Positions 43,366-52,408 of a DNA stretch of 64,000 nucleotides are shown piece by piece. Every line of letters starts with the position of its first letter. Within the stretch, counting starts at the first letter, position 1. This stretch comes from QALR01 sp900552255 (GTDB lineage Bacteria; Bacillota; Clostridia; Oscillospirales; CAG-272), in assembly GCA_048526005.1 (NCBI GenBank), contig DBFVEH010000021.1, positions 620,001 to 684,000 of the forward strand, written 5' to 3'. Under the pieces are notes generated by a model, which worked only from the letters and a program-made list of their open reading frames with translations, ran no database searches and had not been told where the DNA came from. A program made the translations under genes and the position numbers.

Positions 43366-44331
43366 TCAGTCTTCCTCTTTTCTGAGGCTGAGCCCGAGCG
43401 AATGAAGTTTCTGTATCACCTCTTCGAGCGATTTCTTGCCGAGGTTGCGGACTTTGATCATATCCGCCTCGGTGCTGCTCGTAAGATCCTCCACAGTATC
43501 AATGCCTGCGCGCTTCAAGCAGTTGAAGCTGCGTACAGACAGATCAAGCTCCTCAATGGTCATCTCAAGGACCTTTTCTTTCTTGGTTTCTTCTCTTTCC
43601 ACCATGATCTCTGCGCTCTTTGCTTCGTCAGACAGCTCCACAAAGAGGTTGAGATGTTCGTTGAGTATCTTGGCTCCGAGCGATACGGCTTCTCTTGCCG
43701 AGATCGTACCGTTCGTCAAAACATCAAGCGTCAGCTTATCATAATCGACTACATTGCCGACACGGGTGGGGTCCACCTTATAGCTCACGTTGTAAACAGG
43801 GGTAAATATAGAATCCACATAAATCACGCCGATTTGTCCGGCCGAATAGGTCTGTTTGTTCTTTTCCTGCGAAACATATCCGCGGCCGTGATCGAAAGTA
43901 AGCTCCATTTTGAAACGCACACCGTCGGAAACCGTTGCAATATGATGCTCCGGATTCAGAATCTCGATATCGGCATCGCAGGCGATATCTCCCGCGGTAA
44001 CGTCCTTCGGACCTGTAACGTCGATCGATACCGTTTTGGTCGTTTGCGGATATAATCTGGCCGTAATACCCTTGACGTTCAAAACGATCTCGCAGACGTC
44101 CTCTTTTACGCCGGGAACCGTCGAGATCTCATGAAGAATGTCCTTGTCTCCGCCGCTGATCTTGATGCTGACGACCGCAACGCCGGGAAGCGAGCTGAGC
44201 AGAACTCTGCGCAGGGAATTTCCAAGCGTGATGCCATAGCCTCTTTCAAGCGGTTCCAAAACAAAGGTTCCTCTTTTGGGATCGTTATCCGATTCGACAG
44301 CCGTAATATTCGGTCTTTCTATTTCAATCAT
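43366..44331 (-). CDS. rpoA: RNA polymerase alpha subunit
   Basis: A 321-residue subunit that assembles RNA polymerase. The N-terminal dimer domain (LEPLERGYGITLGNSLRRVL) and the C-terminal domain (LDLSVRSFNCLKRAGIDTVE, NLGKKSLEEV) are both intact. Shine-Dalgarno AGGAGGG. Its C-terminal domain contacts promoter UP elements and regulators. Confidence 0.97.
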   Translation of the reverse strand: MIEIERPNITAVESDNDPKRGTFVLEPLERGYGITLGNSLRRVLLSSLPGVAVVSIKISGGDKDILHEISTVPGVKEDVCEIVLNVKGITARLYPQTTKTVSIDVTGPKDVTAGDIACDADIEILNPEHHIATVSDGVRFKMELTFDHGRGYVSQEKNKQTYSAGQIGVIYVDSIFTPVYNVSYKVDPTRVGNVVDYDKLTLDVLTNGTISAREAVSLGAKILNEHLNLFVELSDEAKSAEIMVEREETKKEKVLEMTIEELDLSVRSFNCLKRAGIDTVEDLTSSTEADMIKVRNLGKKSLEEVIQKLHSLGLSLRKEED

Positions 44332-44440
44332 CTAATTAACCCTCCTATTTAATATAAAACACAAATACAATTTGTATCGGAAATTGACGCACCGTTTCTC
44401 GGGATACATGCTCCCGATGTATATGCGTCGGGGGTCATGA

Positions 44441-45034
44441 TTATTTGGAGTACAACTCGACGATCAGGTGTTCAGATACCTCGTAATCGATATCATCGCG
44501 CGCAGGCAGAGCGATGATTTTTCCCTCATAGGCGTCTGCGGCCTTATCGATCCATTTCGGCATCGGCTTTTTCCCAAACTCTTCCATCAAGGATTTAAAT
44601 TTTTCACTTTTGCGTGATTTTTCACAAATCGCAATCACCTCACCGACACGAACCTGATAAGACGGTATGTTAACGCGCTTTCCGTTTACAGTGAAATGTC
44701 CGTGATTGACAAGCTGCCTTGCTTCACGTCTCGTGCTTGCGTAACCCATACGGAACACCACATTGTCCAAACGGCGCTCCAGCTCCTGCAGAAGAAGCTC
44801 ACCCGTAATACCCTGTTTACGCTCAGCCTTTGCATAATAAGAACGGAATTGTTTTTCAAGCACGCCGTAAATAAATTTGACCTTCTGTTTCTCAATCAGC
44901 TGCATGCCGTATTCGGACTGTTTACGGCGCATCGGCTTCGGATTGCGTTTTGTCTCCTTGGAATAACCGAGAACAGCCGGTGAAAGCCCCAGCGCCTTGC
45001 AGCGCTTCAAAACGGGCTGTGTATTCTTTGCCAT
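44441..45034 (-). CDS. rpsD: Ribosomal protein S4
   Basis: 197 residues with the S4 RNA-binding domain (LDNVVFRMGYASTRREARQL). S4 is an early assembly protein and a regulator of its own operon in many bacteria. The N-terminus has no zinc cysteines beyond RCKALGLS, so it is the zinc-free form. It lies between rpsK and rpoA. Confidence 0.96.
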   Translation of the reverse strand: MAKNTQPVLKRCKALGLSPAVLGYSKETKRNPKPMRRKQSEYGMQLIEKQKVKFIYGVLEKQFRSYYAKAERKQGITGELLLQELERRLDNVVFRMGYASTRREARQLVNHGHFTVNGKRVNIPSYQVRVGEVIAICEKSRKSEKFKSLMEEFGKKPMPKWIDKAADAYEGKIIALPARDDIDYEVSEHLIVELYSK

Positions 45035-45052
45035 CGTTTCGTACCTCCTTCT

Positions 45053-45451
45053 TTATACGCGTCTGATTTTAGGCGGTCTGCATCCGTTGTGCGGAACCGG
45101 TGTGACGTCGCGGATCAGCGTGATCTCAAGCCCCTGCGTCTGAAGCGCACGGATGGCCGATTCTCTTCCCTGACCGGGTCCCTTCACATAGACCTCGACG
45201 CTCTTCATTCCGTTGTCGGCCGCGATCTTCGCCGCCGTCTCCGCAGCCATCTGAGCGGCAAACGCAGTGGATTTTCTCGAGCCCTTAAAGCCAAGCTCGC
45301 CCGCGGACGCCCATGATACCGTGTTTCCGGCGACATCAGTGATAGTTACGATCGTATTGTTATAGGTTGCGCGGATATGAGCCGCGCCTTTTTCGACATT
45401 TTTACGTTCGCGGCGCTTTCTGACTACCTTTTTGGTTGTTGCTTTAGCCAT
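45053..45451 (-). CDS. rpsK: Ribosomal protein S11
   Basis: 132 residues; GAAHIRATYNNTIVTITD and the C-terminal TPVPHNGCRPPKIRRV are diagnostic. It forms part of the 30S platform. The N-terminus is basic (MAKATTKKVVRKRRERK). Confidence 0.97.
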   Translation of the reverse strand: MAKATTKKVVRKRRERKNVEKGAAHIRATYNNTIVTITDVAGNTVSWASAGELGFKGSRKSTAFAAQMAAETAAKIAADNGMKSVEVYVKGPGQGRESAIRALQTQGLEITLIRDVTPVPHNGCRPPKIRRV

Positions 45452-45468
45452 GATTTGTCTATCACTCC

Positions 45469-45837
45469 TTATTTCTTCTTATTTGCGATGGTCTTGGCCG
45501 GACCTTTTCTGGTTCTCGCATTTGTTTTCGTTCTCTGACCGCGAACCGGCAGACCTTTTCTGTGCCTAATACCGCGGTAGCATCCGATTTCGACCATTCT
45601 CTTGATATCCATCGAAACATCGCGGCGCAGGTCGCCCTCCACCTTATGGAAGTTTTCGATTTCATCGCGAAGCTTGGAAACATCGTCTTCCGTAAGATCC
45701 TTGCAGCGTGTATCGGGATTGATACCGGTCTTTTCAAGAATCTTATTCGAGGTCGATCTGCCTATTCCGTAAATATAGGTAAGACCGATCTCAACTCTCT
45801 TCTGATTTGGAATTTCAACACCAGCTATACGAGCCAT
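45469..45837 (-). CDS. rpsM: Ribosomal protein S13
   Basis: 122 residues, opening MARIAGVEIPNQKRVEIGL and ending in a basic tail (RTKTNARTRKGPAKTIANKKK). S13 sits in the 30S head and contacts the 50S subunit and P-site tRNA. Confidence 0.97.
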   Translation of the reverse strand: MARIAGVEIPNQKRVEIGLTYIYGIGRSTSNKILEKTGINPDTRCKDLTEDDVSKLRDEIENFHKVEGDLRRDVSMDIKRMVEIGCYRGIRHRKGLPVRGQRTKTNARTRKGPAKTIANKKK

Positions 45838-45871
45838 TCTGGAAATACACCTCCCTTTCTTTGTTGTGCGC

Positions 45872-45985
45872 TCAGCCCTGTTTTTGCTTATGCTTGGGGT
45901 TTTCGCAAATGACCATTACATGGCCTTTTCTTTTGATGATCTTGCACTTGTTGCAGATCTTTTTAACGGAAGGTTTAACTTTCAT
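45872..45985 (-). CDS. rpmJ: Ribosomal protein L36
   Basis: 37 residues: MKVKPSVKKICNKCKIIKRK followed by GHVMVICENPKHKQKQG. The zinc ligands C-x2-C, C and H are all present, so this is the zinc-binding C+ form. It lies between infA and rpsM as usual. Confidence 0.95.
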   Translation of the reverse strand: MKVKPSVKKICNKCKIIKRKGHVMVICENPKHKQKQG

Positions 45986-46036
45986 GTGTATTACACCGTT
46001 CCTTTCCTTACTTGAATAATAAATGATATCCGAGGC

Positions 46037-46261
46037 TCAGCTTTCACGCAGTCTCCACGTGATGCGTCCCTTGTTCAGGTCATAGATGGAAACCTCTACC
46101 GTAACTCTGTCGCCCGGAACAATCTGAATCGAATTCATGCGAAGCTTTCCCGAAATCTGTGACAGCACAATATGTCCGTTGGGAAGCTTCACCTTGAAAG
46201 TAGCACCGGGCATCGCCTCGATGACCGTGCCCTCAAATTCCATAACATCGTCCTTTGGCAT
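46037..46261 (-). CDS. infA: Translation initiation factor IF-1
   Basis: 74 residues, an OB-fold starting MPKDDVMEFEGTVIEAMPG; ends KGRITWRLRES. The ATG at 46261 has GGAGGGG upstream (AAGGAGGGGCATT). It binds the 30S A site during initiation. Confidence 0.96.
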   Translation of the reverse strand: MPKDDVMEFEGTVIEAMPGATFKVKLPNGHIVLSQISGKLRMNSIQIVPGDRVTVEVSIYDLNKGRITWRLRES

Positions 46262-46287
46262 AATGCCCCTCCTTAAATTCATAAAAT

Positions 46288-46626
46288 TTAACTTTGGGTT
46301 AGCTGTTCGAGGTCAAGCGAGGAGATCGTCCTTCGCAGGAAGCTGTCATTGACGCTTCCGCTCCGGAGCTTTTCCACATCTTCCTCCGACAGCCTTGTAA
46401 ATATGCTTAAATGCCGCATCTTTTTCTTTTTCGGCGCTGCAAGCCTTCTCGCCTTTCCGTCCGCCACAAGCACATGACGGTCATCGATTCCCGCAACGAT
46501 CACAAAGATCAATCCCGCGTCATGTCCTGCCGTGGAAACGGCGATTTTTCCGACGCGGAAATCCGTTTTATCGGGAACAACCGTCGGCGTCAAGGAATGC
46601 TTCTTTTTCATAACCGAACCAATCAC
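46288..46626 (-). CDS. KOW-domain RNA-binding protein
   Basis: A 112-residue protein with a KOW-like beta region (DFRVGKIAVSTAGHDAGLIF then VIVAGIDDRHVLVADGKARR) and a helical tail. Clostridia often carry such an L14e/L27e-like protein between map and infA; its role in the ribosome or in RNA binding is unproven. The start is either GTG 46626, overlapping the map stop by 4 nt, or ATG 46611 (MKKKHSLTP). Confidence 0.78.
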   Translation of the reverse strand: MIGSVMKKKHSLTPTVVPDKTDFRVGKIAVSTAGHDAGLIFVIVAGIDDRHVLVADGKARRLAAPKKKKMRHLSIFTRLSEEDVEKLRSGSVNDSFLRRTISSLDLEQLTQS

Positions 46627-47375
46627 TCCACCAAGGTGAGAAATACCGGTTCACCGTCCGTTATGGCAACGGTATGCTCATAATGAGCGGATAGAGCGCC
46701 ATCGGCCGTGACGACCGTCCAGCCGTCGGAAAGTACCTTAACGTCCGGTGTTCCCATATTGATCATGGGCTCGATGGCAATCGTCATGCCGGTATAAAGC
46801 CTTATTCCTCTGCCAGCCGTTCCGAAATTCGGGACCTCGGGATCCTCATGCAGATTCTGTCCGACGCCGTGGCCGACGTACTTGCGGACGACGCCATATC
46901 CGAAGCTTTCCGCATATTCGCTGACCGCCGAACCGATATCGCCGATCCGTCCGCCCGCGACCGCTTTCTTTGCACCGCGGAAAAAGCTTTCCTTGGTCGC
47001 TTCGATGAGCTTCGCAGCTTCCTCCGAGATTCTACCGACGCCGAAGGTATTCGCGCTGTCCCCATGGAAGCCATGATAAAAAGCGCCGACATCGATTTTG
47101 ACGATATCCCCTTCGTGCAGAACCTTGGATGCACTCGGGATCCCATGAATGACCTCATTGTTGATGCTGATGCAAGCACTGCCGGGAAAGCCTCCATAGC
47201 CTAAAAATGAAGGTTTTGCGCCGCATTTTTCGATATAATGCCGGATGACCGTATCGAGCTCCCTCGTACTGACACCCTCTCTTATATGCTCCCGCGCCGC
47301 AAGAATCGCCTCGCCGGTGATTCTCCCCGCCTTACGCATAATAGCCAACTGTTCGCTGTTTTTGATCTGAACCAT
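46623..47375 (-). CDS. map: Methionine aminopeptidase, type I
   Basis: 250 residues; removes the N-terminal methionine from new proteins. Metal ligands lie in DIVKIDVGAFYHGFHGDSA, GHGVGQNLHEDP and IEPMI. It is the bare catalytic domain without an SH3-binding extension. It starts 2 nt before the adk stop, in the secY-adk-map order. Confidence 0.96.
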   Translation of the reverse strand: MVQIKNSEQLAIMRKAGRITGEAILAAREHIREGVSTRELDTVIRHYIEKCGAKPSFLGYGGFPGSACISINNEVIHGIPSASKVLHEGDIVKIDVGAFYHGFHGDSANTFGVGRISEEAAKLIEATKESFFRGAKKAVAGGRIGDIGSAVSEYAESFGYGVVRKYVGHGVGQNLHEDPEVPNFGTAGRGIRLYTGMTIAIEPMINMGTPDVKVLSDGWTVVTADGALSAHYEHTVAITDGEPVFLTLVE

Positions 47376-47377
47376 AA

Positions 47378-48019
47378 TCAGCCTCTGATGCTTTCGATCG
47401 CCGCCAAGGTCAAGGACGTAGTATCCTCGATCTTTTCCTGGCCGACGACAGTTTTGAGTATACCGCGTCCGGCATAATAATCCTTCAGCGGCTCTGTCTG
47501 CTCGTGATAAACGGCAAGACGGCTTTTGATGACCTCGGGCTTGTCGTCCGCACGGATCACAAGCTCTCCGTCACATTTGTCACATTTGCCGTCCACCTTG
47601 ACGGGCTTATACTCGACATGATAGGACGCGCCGCATTTGCCGCAAAGTCTGCGTCCGCCGAGTCTGCGGATGATATCTTCATCCGCCACCTCGATATCCA
47701 CAACGCCGTCCATGACGATACCCATGTCGTCAAGCGCTTTTGCCTGAGCGACCGTGCGCGGAAAGCCGTCGAGAATAAAACCGTTTTTGCAGTCCTCTGC
47801 TTTCAATCTCTCCTTGATGATACCGATGACGACATCATCCGGGACAAGCGAGCCGCCGTCGATATAGCTTTTCGCCTTCAAGCCAAGCTCGGTCCCTGTG
47901 CTGATCGCTTCTCTAAGGAGCGCGCCCGTCGAGATCGCCGGGATCCCATAACGCTCGGAAACAATCTCCGCCTGCGTTCCCTTTCCGGCGCCGGGGGCGC
48001 CAAGAAACATAAGCTTCAT
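47378..48019 (-). CDS. adk: Adenylate kinase, zinc-binding type
   Basis: 213 residues; keeps ATP, ADP and AMP in balance. P-loop GAPGAGKGT (7-15), DGFPRT in the middle, and a LID domain with a zinc site CGKC...CDKC, the Gram-positive form. The ATG at 48019 follows AAAGGAG; 9 codons upstream are open but have no ribosome binding site. Confidence 0.96.
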   Translation of the reverse strand: MKLMFLGAPGAGKGTQAEIVSERYGIPAISTGALLREAISTGTELGLKAKSYIDGGSLVPDDVVIGIIKERLKAEDCKNGFILDGFPRTVAQAKALDDMGIVMDGVVDIEVADEDIIRRLGGRRLCGKCGASYHVEYKPVKVDGKCDKCDGELVIRADDKPEVIKSRLAVYHEQTEPLKDYYAGRGILKTVVGQEKIEDTTSLTLAAIESIRG

Positions 48020-48115
48020 ATGCGGTCTCCTTTCCATCTGAACCATTCCGTAAAGCTCTCATACTTCACCGGAAGTCATCCGCCGAAGCTCGGCGGATGA
48101 CGCCGTATGTTTGTT

Positions 48116-49477
48116 TTAATCGAGGAAGCCCTTGTAATGACGCATCGTCATCTGCGCTTCCATCTCGCGAACCGTTTCCAAAATTACGCCGACAACGATG
48201 AGAAGCGTAGAGCCGCTGAACGAAATGACGTTCAGGAGCCCGCCCGTCACAATGTTGAGTAACAGCGGGAAGCAGGCTACGATTCCAAGGAAAAGCGCAC
48301 CCATCAATACAACCTTGTTCAGCACCTTCTTGATGTAAAGCGCAGTCGGACGTCCGGGACGAATACCCGGAATAGAGCCGCCCTGCTGCATCAGGTTGTT
48401 GGCCACCTCAACAGGATTGAACGAGATAGAGATATAAAAATACGCAAATGCAATGATCAGGATAAAGAGCACGATCATGTAGATCCAGCTGTCGGTGGAC
48501 AGCGCATTATAAACGCCGCGCCAAAACGTTCCCTCTGCCGGATTAAAGAAAGAGATGATCGTGATCGGCAGCGAAACGATTGTGGAAGCAAAGATGATCG
48601 GCATAACGCCGGACATATTGAGCTTGATCGGCAGATTCGAGCTTTGGCCGCCATACTGCTTTCGCCCTACCGTCCGCTTCGCGTACTGGACAGGTATCCT
48701 TCTCTCCGCGTCGGACATATAGGTCACGAACACAATCGAACCGATAAGGACCACGATAACAGCGACCCACAGAACGATCTGCAGCCACATCGGAACATAG
48801 TCGCCCTCAAAATAACCCGACGTCTGTTTCGCGGTAAGATTCTGCTGGAACTGCACAAAGGTAGACGGAAGTCCCGATACGATGTTGGCAAACAAGATCA
48901 TCGAGATTCCGTTTCCGATACCCTGTTCGTCGATCTTTTCGCCCAGCCACATGACAAGGCACGCGCCCGCCGTGTAGCACGCGATAATGACAATCGCGGA
49001 AAAGATTCTGTCAAAGCCGGAGCCGCTGCCAAAAAGCAGGAAGCCGCCGGTAACACCGGTATAGGTCGACGAACCGAGAATCGCATAATAACCGTAAGCC
49101 GTCACGATGGCGATGCCGACCGTGACATAACGGGTGATCTTTTCGATCTTTTTTCTTCCGTCCTCACCGTTCTTCGACATTCTCTCGAGCGCAGGAATCG
49201 CGATCGTGAGAAGCTGCATGATAATCGATGCGTTGATATATGGTGTTACGGAAAGGGCAAGCAGCGTCGCTTTGGAAAACGCATAGCCGGAAAGAATATT
49301 CAAATAGGAAAGTATTCCCTCGCTGTACCATGCGGCGGTCGTCTGCATTGCCTGATAATCAATAAAAGGAACCGGAATAGCTGCGCCGACGCGGTATAAG
49401 AATACGATGAAAAGCGTGAATAAGATCTTGCGGCGAAGTTCCGGGATCGTCCACGCGTTTCTCAGCGTTTTAAACAC
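48116..49477 (-). CDS. secY: Protein translocase subunit SecY
   Basis: 453 residues with ten transmembrane helices; the pore of the Sec channel. It opens MFKTLRNAWTIPELRRKILF and has the plug and pore helices (GYAFSKATLLALSVTPYINA). Loop 6 contains QYAKRTVGRKQYGGQSSNLP, a ribosome/SecA contact. It starts right after the rplO stop. Confidence 0.97.
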   Translation of the reverse strand: MFKTLRNAWTIPELRRKILFTLFIVFLYRVGAAIPVPFIDYQAMQTTAAWYSEGILSYLNILSGYAFSKATLLALSVTPYINASIIMQLLTIAIPALERMSKNGEDGRKKIEKITRYVTVGIAIVTAYGYYAILGSSTYTGVTGGFLLFGSGSGFDRIFSAIVIIACYTAGACLVMWLGEKIDEQGIGNGISMILFANIVSGLPSTFVQFQQNLTAKQTSGYFEGDYVPMWLQIVLWVAVIVVLIGSIVFVTYMSDAERRIPVQYAKRTVGRKQYGGQSSNLPIKLNMSGVMPIIFASTIVSLPITIISFFNPAEGTFWRGVYNALSTDSWIYMIVLFILIIAFAYFYISISFNPVEVANNLMQQGGSIPGIRPGRPTALYIKKVLNKVVLMGALFLGIVACFPLLLNIVTGGLLNVISFSGSTLLIVVGVILETVREMEAQMTMRHYKGFLD

Positions 49478-49918
49478 TTATACCACCTCGCACTTTCCGC
49501 CTGCGGATTCGATTTTTTCCTTTGCACTGGCGGAAAAAATCGCAGCCTGTACCGTAACCTTCTTTGTAATTTCGCCGCGGCCGAGTATCTTCACGCCGTC
49601 GAGCGTTTTTCTGATGATGCGTTTTTCAAGCAGAGCCTCGGCATTGACGACCGCTCCGTCCTCAAAAGCATCCAAAGCATTCACATTGACAATGGCATAA
49701 TGCTTGGCAAAAGCATTCTTGAAACCTCTTTTGGGAAGTCTTCTGTAAAGCGGGATCTGACCGCCTTCAAAACCCGGTCTTACACCGCCGCCGGAGCGCG
49801 CGTTCTGACCTTTATGACCCTTGCCCGCGGTTTTTCCGTTTCCGGAGCCGGTGCCTCTGCCTTTGCGAAAGGCCGGTTTCACAGAACCCTCTGCCGGTGA
49901 AAGTTCATGTAGCTTCAT
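49478..49918 (-). CDS. rplO: Ribosomal protein L15
   Basis: 146 residues; MKLHELSPAEGSVKPAFRKG then RGTGSGNGKTAGKGHKGQNA, the Gly/Lys-rich extension typical of L15, then a globular C-terminus. Late 50S assembly protein. Confidence 0.97.
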   Translation of the reverse strand: MKLHELSPAEGSVKPAFRKGRGTGSGNGKTAGKGHKGQNARSGGGVRPGFEGGQIPLYRRLPKRGFKNAFAKHYAIVNVNALDAFEDGAVVNAEALLEKRIIRKTLDGVKILGRGEITKKVTVQAAIFSASAKEKIESAGGKCEVV

Positions 49919-49980
49919 TTGGGTATCCTCCTTATACTGTGAATTTTTTCGTACATCAATGAAATTTGAATGTATATTGA

Positions 49981-50160
49981 TTATACATTTTCCACCTTGA
50001 TAAGGTGAGCGATGATTTTGACCTTACCCAAAACGGAAGCGTCGTTTTTCTGAACTGTCACATCGCCGATCTTGGTAAGACCGAGCGATTTTGCAACTGC
50101 CTTTTGTTTGGGACTTGAACCGATAAGGCTTCCGGTGAGTGTGATTTTGATTTGTTCCAT
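49981..50160 (-). CDS. rpmD: Ribosomal protein L30
   Basis: 59 residues: MEQIKITLTGSLIGSSPKQK, then AVAKSLGLTKIGDVTVQ to the end KVENV. A normal length for bacterial L30. Shine-Dalgarno GGAGGCGGA; between rpsE and rplO. Confidence 0.95.
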   Translation of the reverse strand: MEQIKITLTGSLIGSSPKQKAVAKSLGLTKIGDVTVQKNDASVLGKVKIIAHLIKVENV

Positions 50161-50175
50161 CTCCGTCCGCCTCCT

Positions 50176-50676
50176 TTATTTCAGTGCATCTTTGTCGACA
50201 CCGCGCATAGCCGCTACTTCCTCGGCCGTGCGAAGCGCTTTCAGTCCTTCAAAGGTCGCCTTGACGACATTGGAAGGATTGCTCGAACGAATACATTTTG
50301 CACGGATATCCTTGATACCCGCCATCTGCACGACGGCGCGTACCGTACCGCCCGCGATAACGCCGGTACCGGGAGCCGCCGGCTTGAGAAGCACTCTCGC
50401 CGCGCCATACTCGCCGATCACCTCGTGCGGGATGGTGGTACCCTTCAGGGATACCTCGATGATGTTTTTCTTTGCATCCTCAATCCCCTTGCGGATCGCC
50501 TCGGGATATTCGGACGCCTTTCCAAGACCGTAGCCGACATGTCCGTTTTCGTCACCTACAACCATGATTGCAGTCTGGCGTGCGATGCGGCCGCCCTTAA
50601 CGGTTTTGGAAACACGGTTGGTGGCAACGGTGACCTCTTTCAGATCAAGCGTCGCCGGATCAATTCTTTTCGCCAT
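50176..50676 (-). CDS. rpsE: Ribosomal protein S5
   Basis: 166 residues with the double-stranded-RNA-binding domain (EVTVATNRVSKTVKGGR) and the conserved loop GNENGHVG-like GDENGHVGYGLGKA. It guards decoding accuracy. Confidence 0.97.
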   Translation of the reverse strand: MAKRIDPATLDLKEVTVATNRVSKTVKGGRIARQTAIMVVGDENGHVGYGLGKASEYPEAIRKGIEDAKKNIIEVSLKGTTIPHEVIGEYGAARVLLKPAAPGTGVIAGGTVRAVVQMAGIKDIRAKCIRSSNPSNVVKATFEGLKALRTAEEVAAMRGVDKDALK

Positions 50677-50690
50677 GTCCTTCCTCCTCC

Positions 50691-51050
50691 TCAGAACTTA
50701 AGTCCGCCTTCGCGGGCGCCTTCTGCAAGTTCTTTTACTCTTCCCTGATATACATATCCGCCGCGGTCGAACACCACTTCGGTAATGCCTTTTGCAAGCG
50801 CGCGCTCGGCAATGGTTTTGCCGATCACCTTCGCTGCGTCTTTGTTTCCGCCGTTACCTTCAAATACCTTTTCGAGGGTGGATGCGGATACAAGCGTCAC
50901 GCCGTTTACGTCGTCGATGATCTGAGCGTTGATATTGGAAAGAGAACGATATACACAAAGACGGGGTTTCTCGGGCGTACCGGAAATCTTGACGCGTACT
51001 CTCTTATGACGAACAAGACGTGCTTTGTTGCTGTCTTTTCTAGATACCAT
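50691..51050 (-). CDS. rplR: Ribosomal protein L18
   Basis: 119 residues; opens MVSRKDSNKARLVRHKRVR and contains RLCVYRSLSNINAQIIDD and the end GRVKELAEGAREGGLKF. It binds 5S rRNA. Confidence 0.97.
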   Translation of the reverse strand: MVSRKDSNKARLVRHKRVRVKISGTPEKPRLCVYRSLSNINAQIIDDVNGVTLVSASTLEKVFEGNGGNKDAAKVIGKTIAERALAKGITEVVFDRGGYVYQGRVKELAEGAREGGLKF

Positions 51051-51068
51051 TGTGATCCACTCCTTTCT

Positions 51069-51608
51069 TTATTTACCGGTTTTTCCGGCTTTACGGCGAA
51101 TGTGCTCGCCAGCATATTTGACACCCTTGCCGAGATACGGCTCAGGCGGTCTCTTTTCACGGATCTGCGCGGCGATCTGTCCCACGGTCTGCTTGTCGAT
51201 TCCGTTTACGACGACCGTCGTGGAGTTCGGAACATCAAACGTGATGCCGTCCTTTTCTTCAAATACGATCGGATGGGAATGACCGAGATTGAGCGTGAGC
51301 GTCTTGCCGGACTTAGCCGCCTTATAACCGACGCCGACGATTTCGAGCGTCTTAGAATAACCGTTTGTCACACCCTCCACCATGTTGGCGACGAGCGTTC
51401 TGGAAAGGCCGTGGAGCGATCTGTTCTCGCGCTCGTCATCGGGGCGGGTCACATGGATTACCGCGCCGTCGACGGAAACGCCGATATTTTTATGAATCTG
51501 TGTGCTGAGAGTTCCCTTCGGTCCTTTGACCGTGACGACATTGCTGTCATCCACTGTAACGGTAACACCGGCGGGAACGGCAATTTCTTTTCTTCCAATT
51601 CTTGACAT
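51069..51608 (-). CDS. rplF: Ribosomal protein L6
   Basis: 179 residues, two L6 folds; opens MSRIGRKEIAVPAGVTVTVD, ends GKGVKYAGEHIRRKAGKTGK. It sits near the factor-binding site of the 50S. Confidence 0.97.
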   Translation of the reverse strand: MSRIGRKEIAVPAGVTVTVDDSNVVTVKGPKGTLSTQIHKNIGVSVDGAVIHVTRPDDERENRSLHGLSRTLVANMVEGVTNGYSKTLEIVGVGYKAAKSGKTLTLNLGHSHPIVFEEKDGITFDVPNSTTVVVNGIDKQTVGQIAAQIREKRPPEPYLGKGVKYAGEHIRRKAGKTGK

Positions 51609-51625
51609 GTCCGTTTACCTCCCCA

Positions 51626-52024
51626 TTACCATACAAAGGCGAGAACTTCGCCGCCCACATGGAGCTCACGAGCCTTTTTATCGGTCATAACGCCCTTTGA
51701 TGTGGATACGATTGCGATCCCGAGTCCGTTCATGACCTTCGGCATATCCTCACAGTTGGAGTAAATGCGAAGTCCGGGCTTGGATACTCTGCGAAGTCCC
51801 TGAATGACCTTCTGTTTGCCGCGTCCGTATTTGAGCGTGATACGGATGACACCCTGCTTGCCGTCCTCGATGATCTGATAGCTGGCGATATAGCCTTCCT
51901 CTTTGAGGATATCGGCAATCGATTTCTTCATACCGGAAGCGGGAATGTCAACGGTTTCATGCTTGGCGCTGTTCGCGTTTCTGATACGTGTCAGCATATC
52001 TGCAATTACGTCTGAAATTTGCAT
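51626..52024 (-). CDS. rpsH: Ribosomal protein S8
   Basis: 132 residues; MQISDVIADMLTRIRNANSA at the start and TSKGVMTDKKARELHVGGE near the end. It binds 16S rRNA centrally and often controls the spc operon. It is separated from rpsN upstream by an unusual 180-nt spacer. Confidence 0.97.
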   Translation of the reverse strand: MQISDVIADMLTRIRNANSAKHETVDIPASGMKKSIADILKEEGYIASYQIIEDGKQGVIRITLKYGRGKQKVIQGLRRVSKPGLRIYSNCEDMPKVMNGLGIAIVSTSKGVMTDKKARELHVGGEVLAFVW

Positions 52025-52204
52025 TGTTATGTCCTCCTTTTATGCAAGTGTTTTCTTGGTTTTGGGAGAAAATCTCCCTTCGCCGAATCCTTGCTGCCGG
52101 CTCCTGCCGGCGGCGAGCCGATGGTTAAAGCACTGACGCTTTCCTTTCGACAAGATCGGAGCATTTTTCTTCGGATGAGAGCGCATACCGCTCTCCCCGT
52201 AAGC
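52025..52204 (-). other. 180-nt structured spacer inside the spc operon
   Basis: The ribosomal genes here are mostly 15-30 nt apart; this gap is the largest within the S10-spc portion apart from that after rpsJ. It holds GGGGAGAGCGGTATGCGCTCTC, folding with stem GAGAGCG/CGCTCTC, a GCCGGCAGGAGCCGGC hairpin (stem GCCGGC) and GGGAGATTTTCTCCC (stem GGGAGA) on the minus strand, then the rpsH ribosome binding site AAGGAGG. It may be an S8-type regulatory leader or a processing site (inference). Confidence 0.5.
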
Positions 52205-52390
52205 TTACCAGCTGGCTTTCTTTACGCCGGGGATCTGACCCTTGTAAGCAAGCTCGCGGAAGCAGATACGGCAAATGCCGAATTTGCGGAGATAACCGTG
52301 CGGTCTTCCGCAGATCTTGCAGCGGTTATATTCTCTTGTAGAATACTTCTGCGGTCTCTGCTGTTTGACCTTCATTGAAGTTTTTGCCAT
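52205..52390 (-). CDS. rpsN: Ribosomal protein S14, zinc-binding type
   Basis: 61 residues with zinc ligands CKIC and CRIC (CxxC-x12-CxxC), the short C+ form normal in Gram-positives. It opens MAKTSMKVKQQRPQKYSTRE; slightly more N-terminal sequence than usual. Confidence 0.96.
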   Translation of the reverse strand: MAKTSMKVKQQRPQKYSTREYNRCKICGRPHGYLRKFGICRICFRELAYKGQIPGVKKASW

Positions 52391-52408
52391 TCTTCTTACC
52401 TCCTTAAC

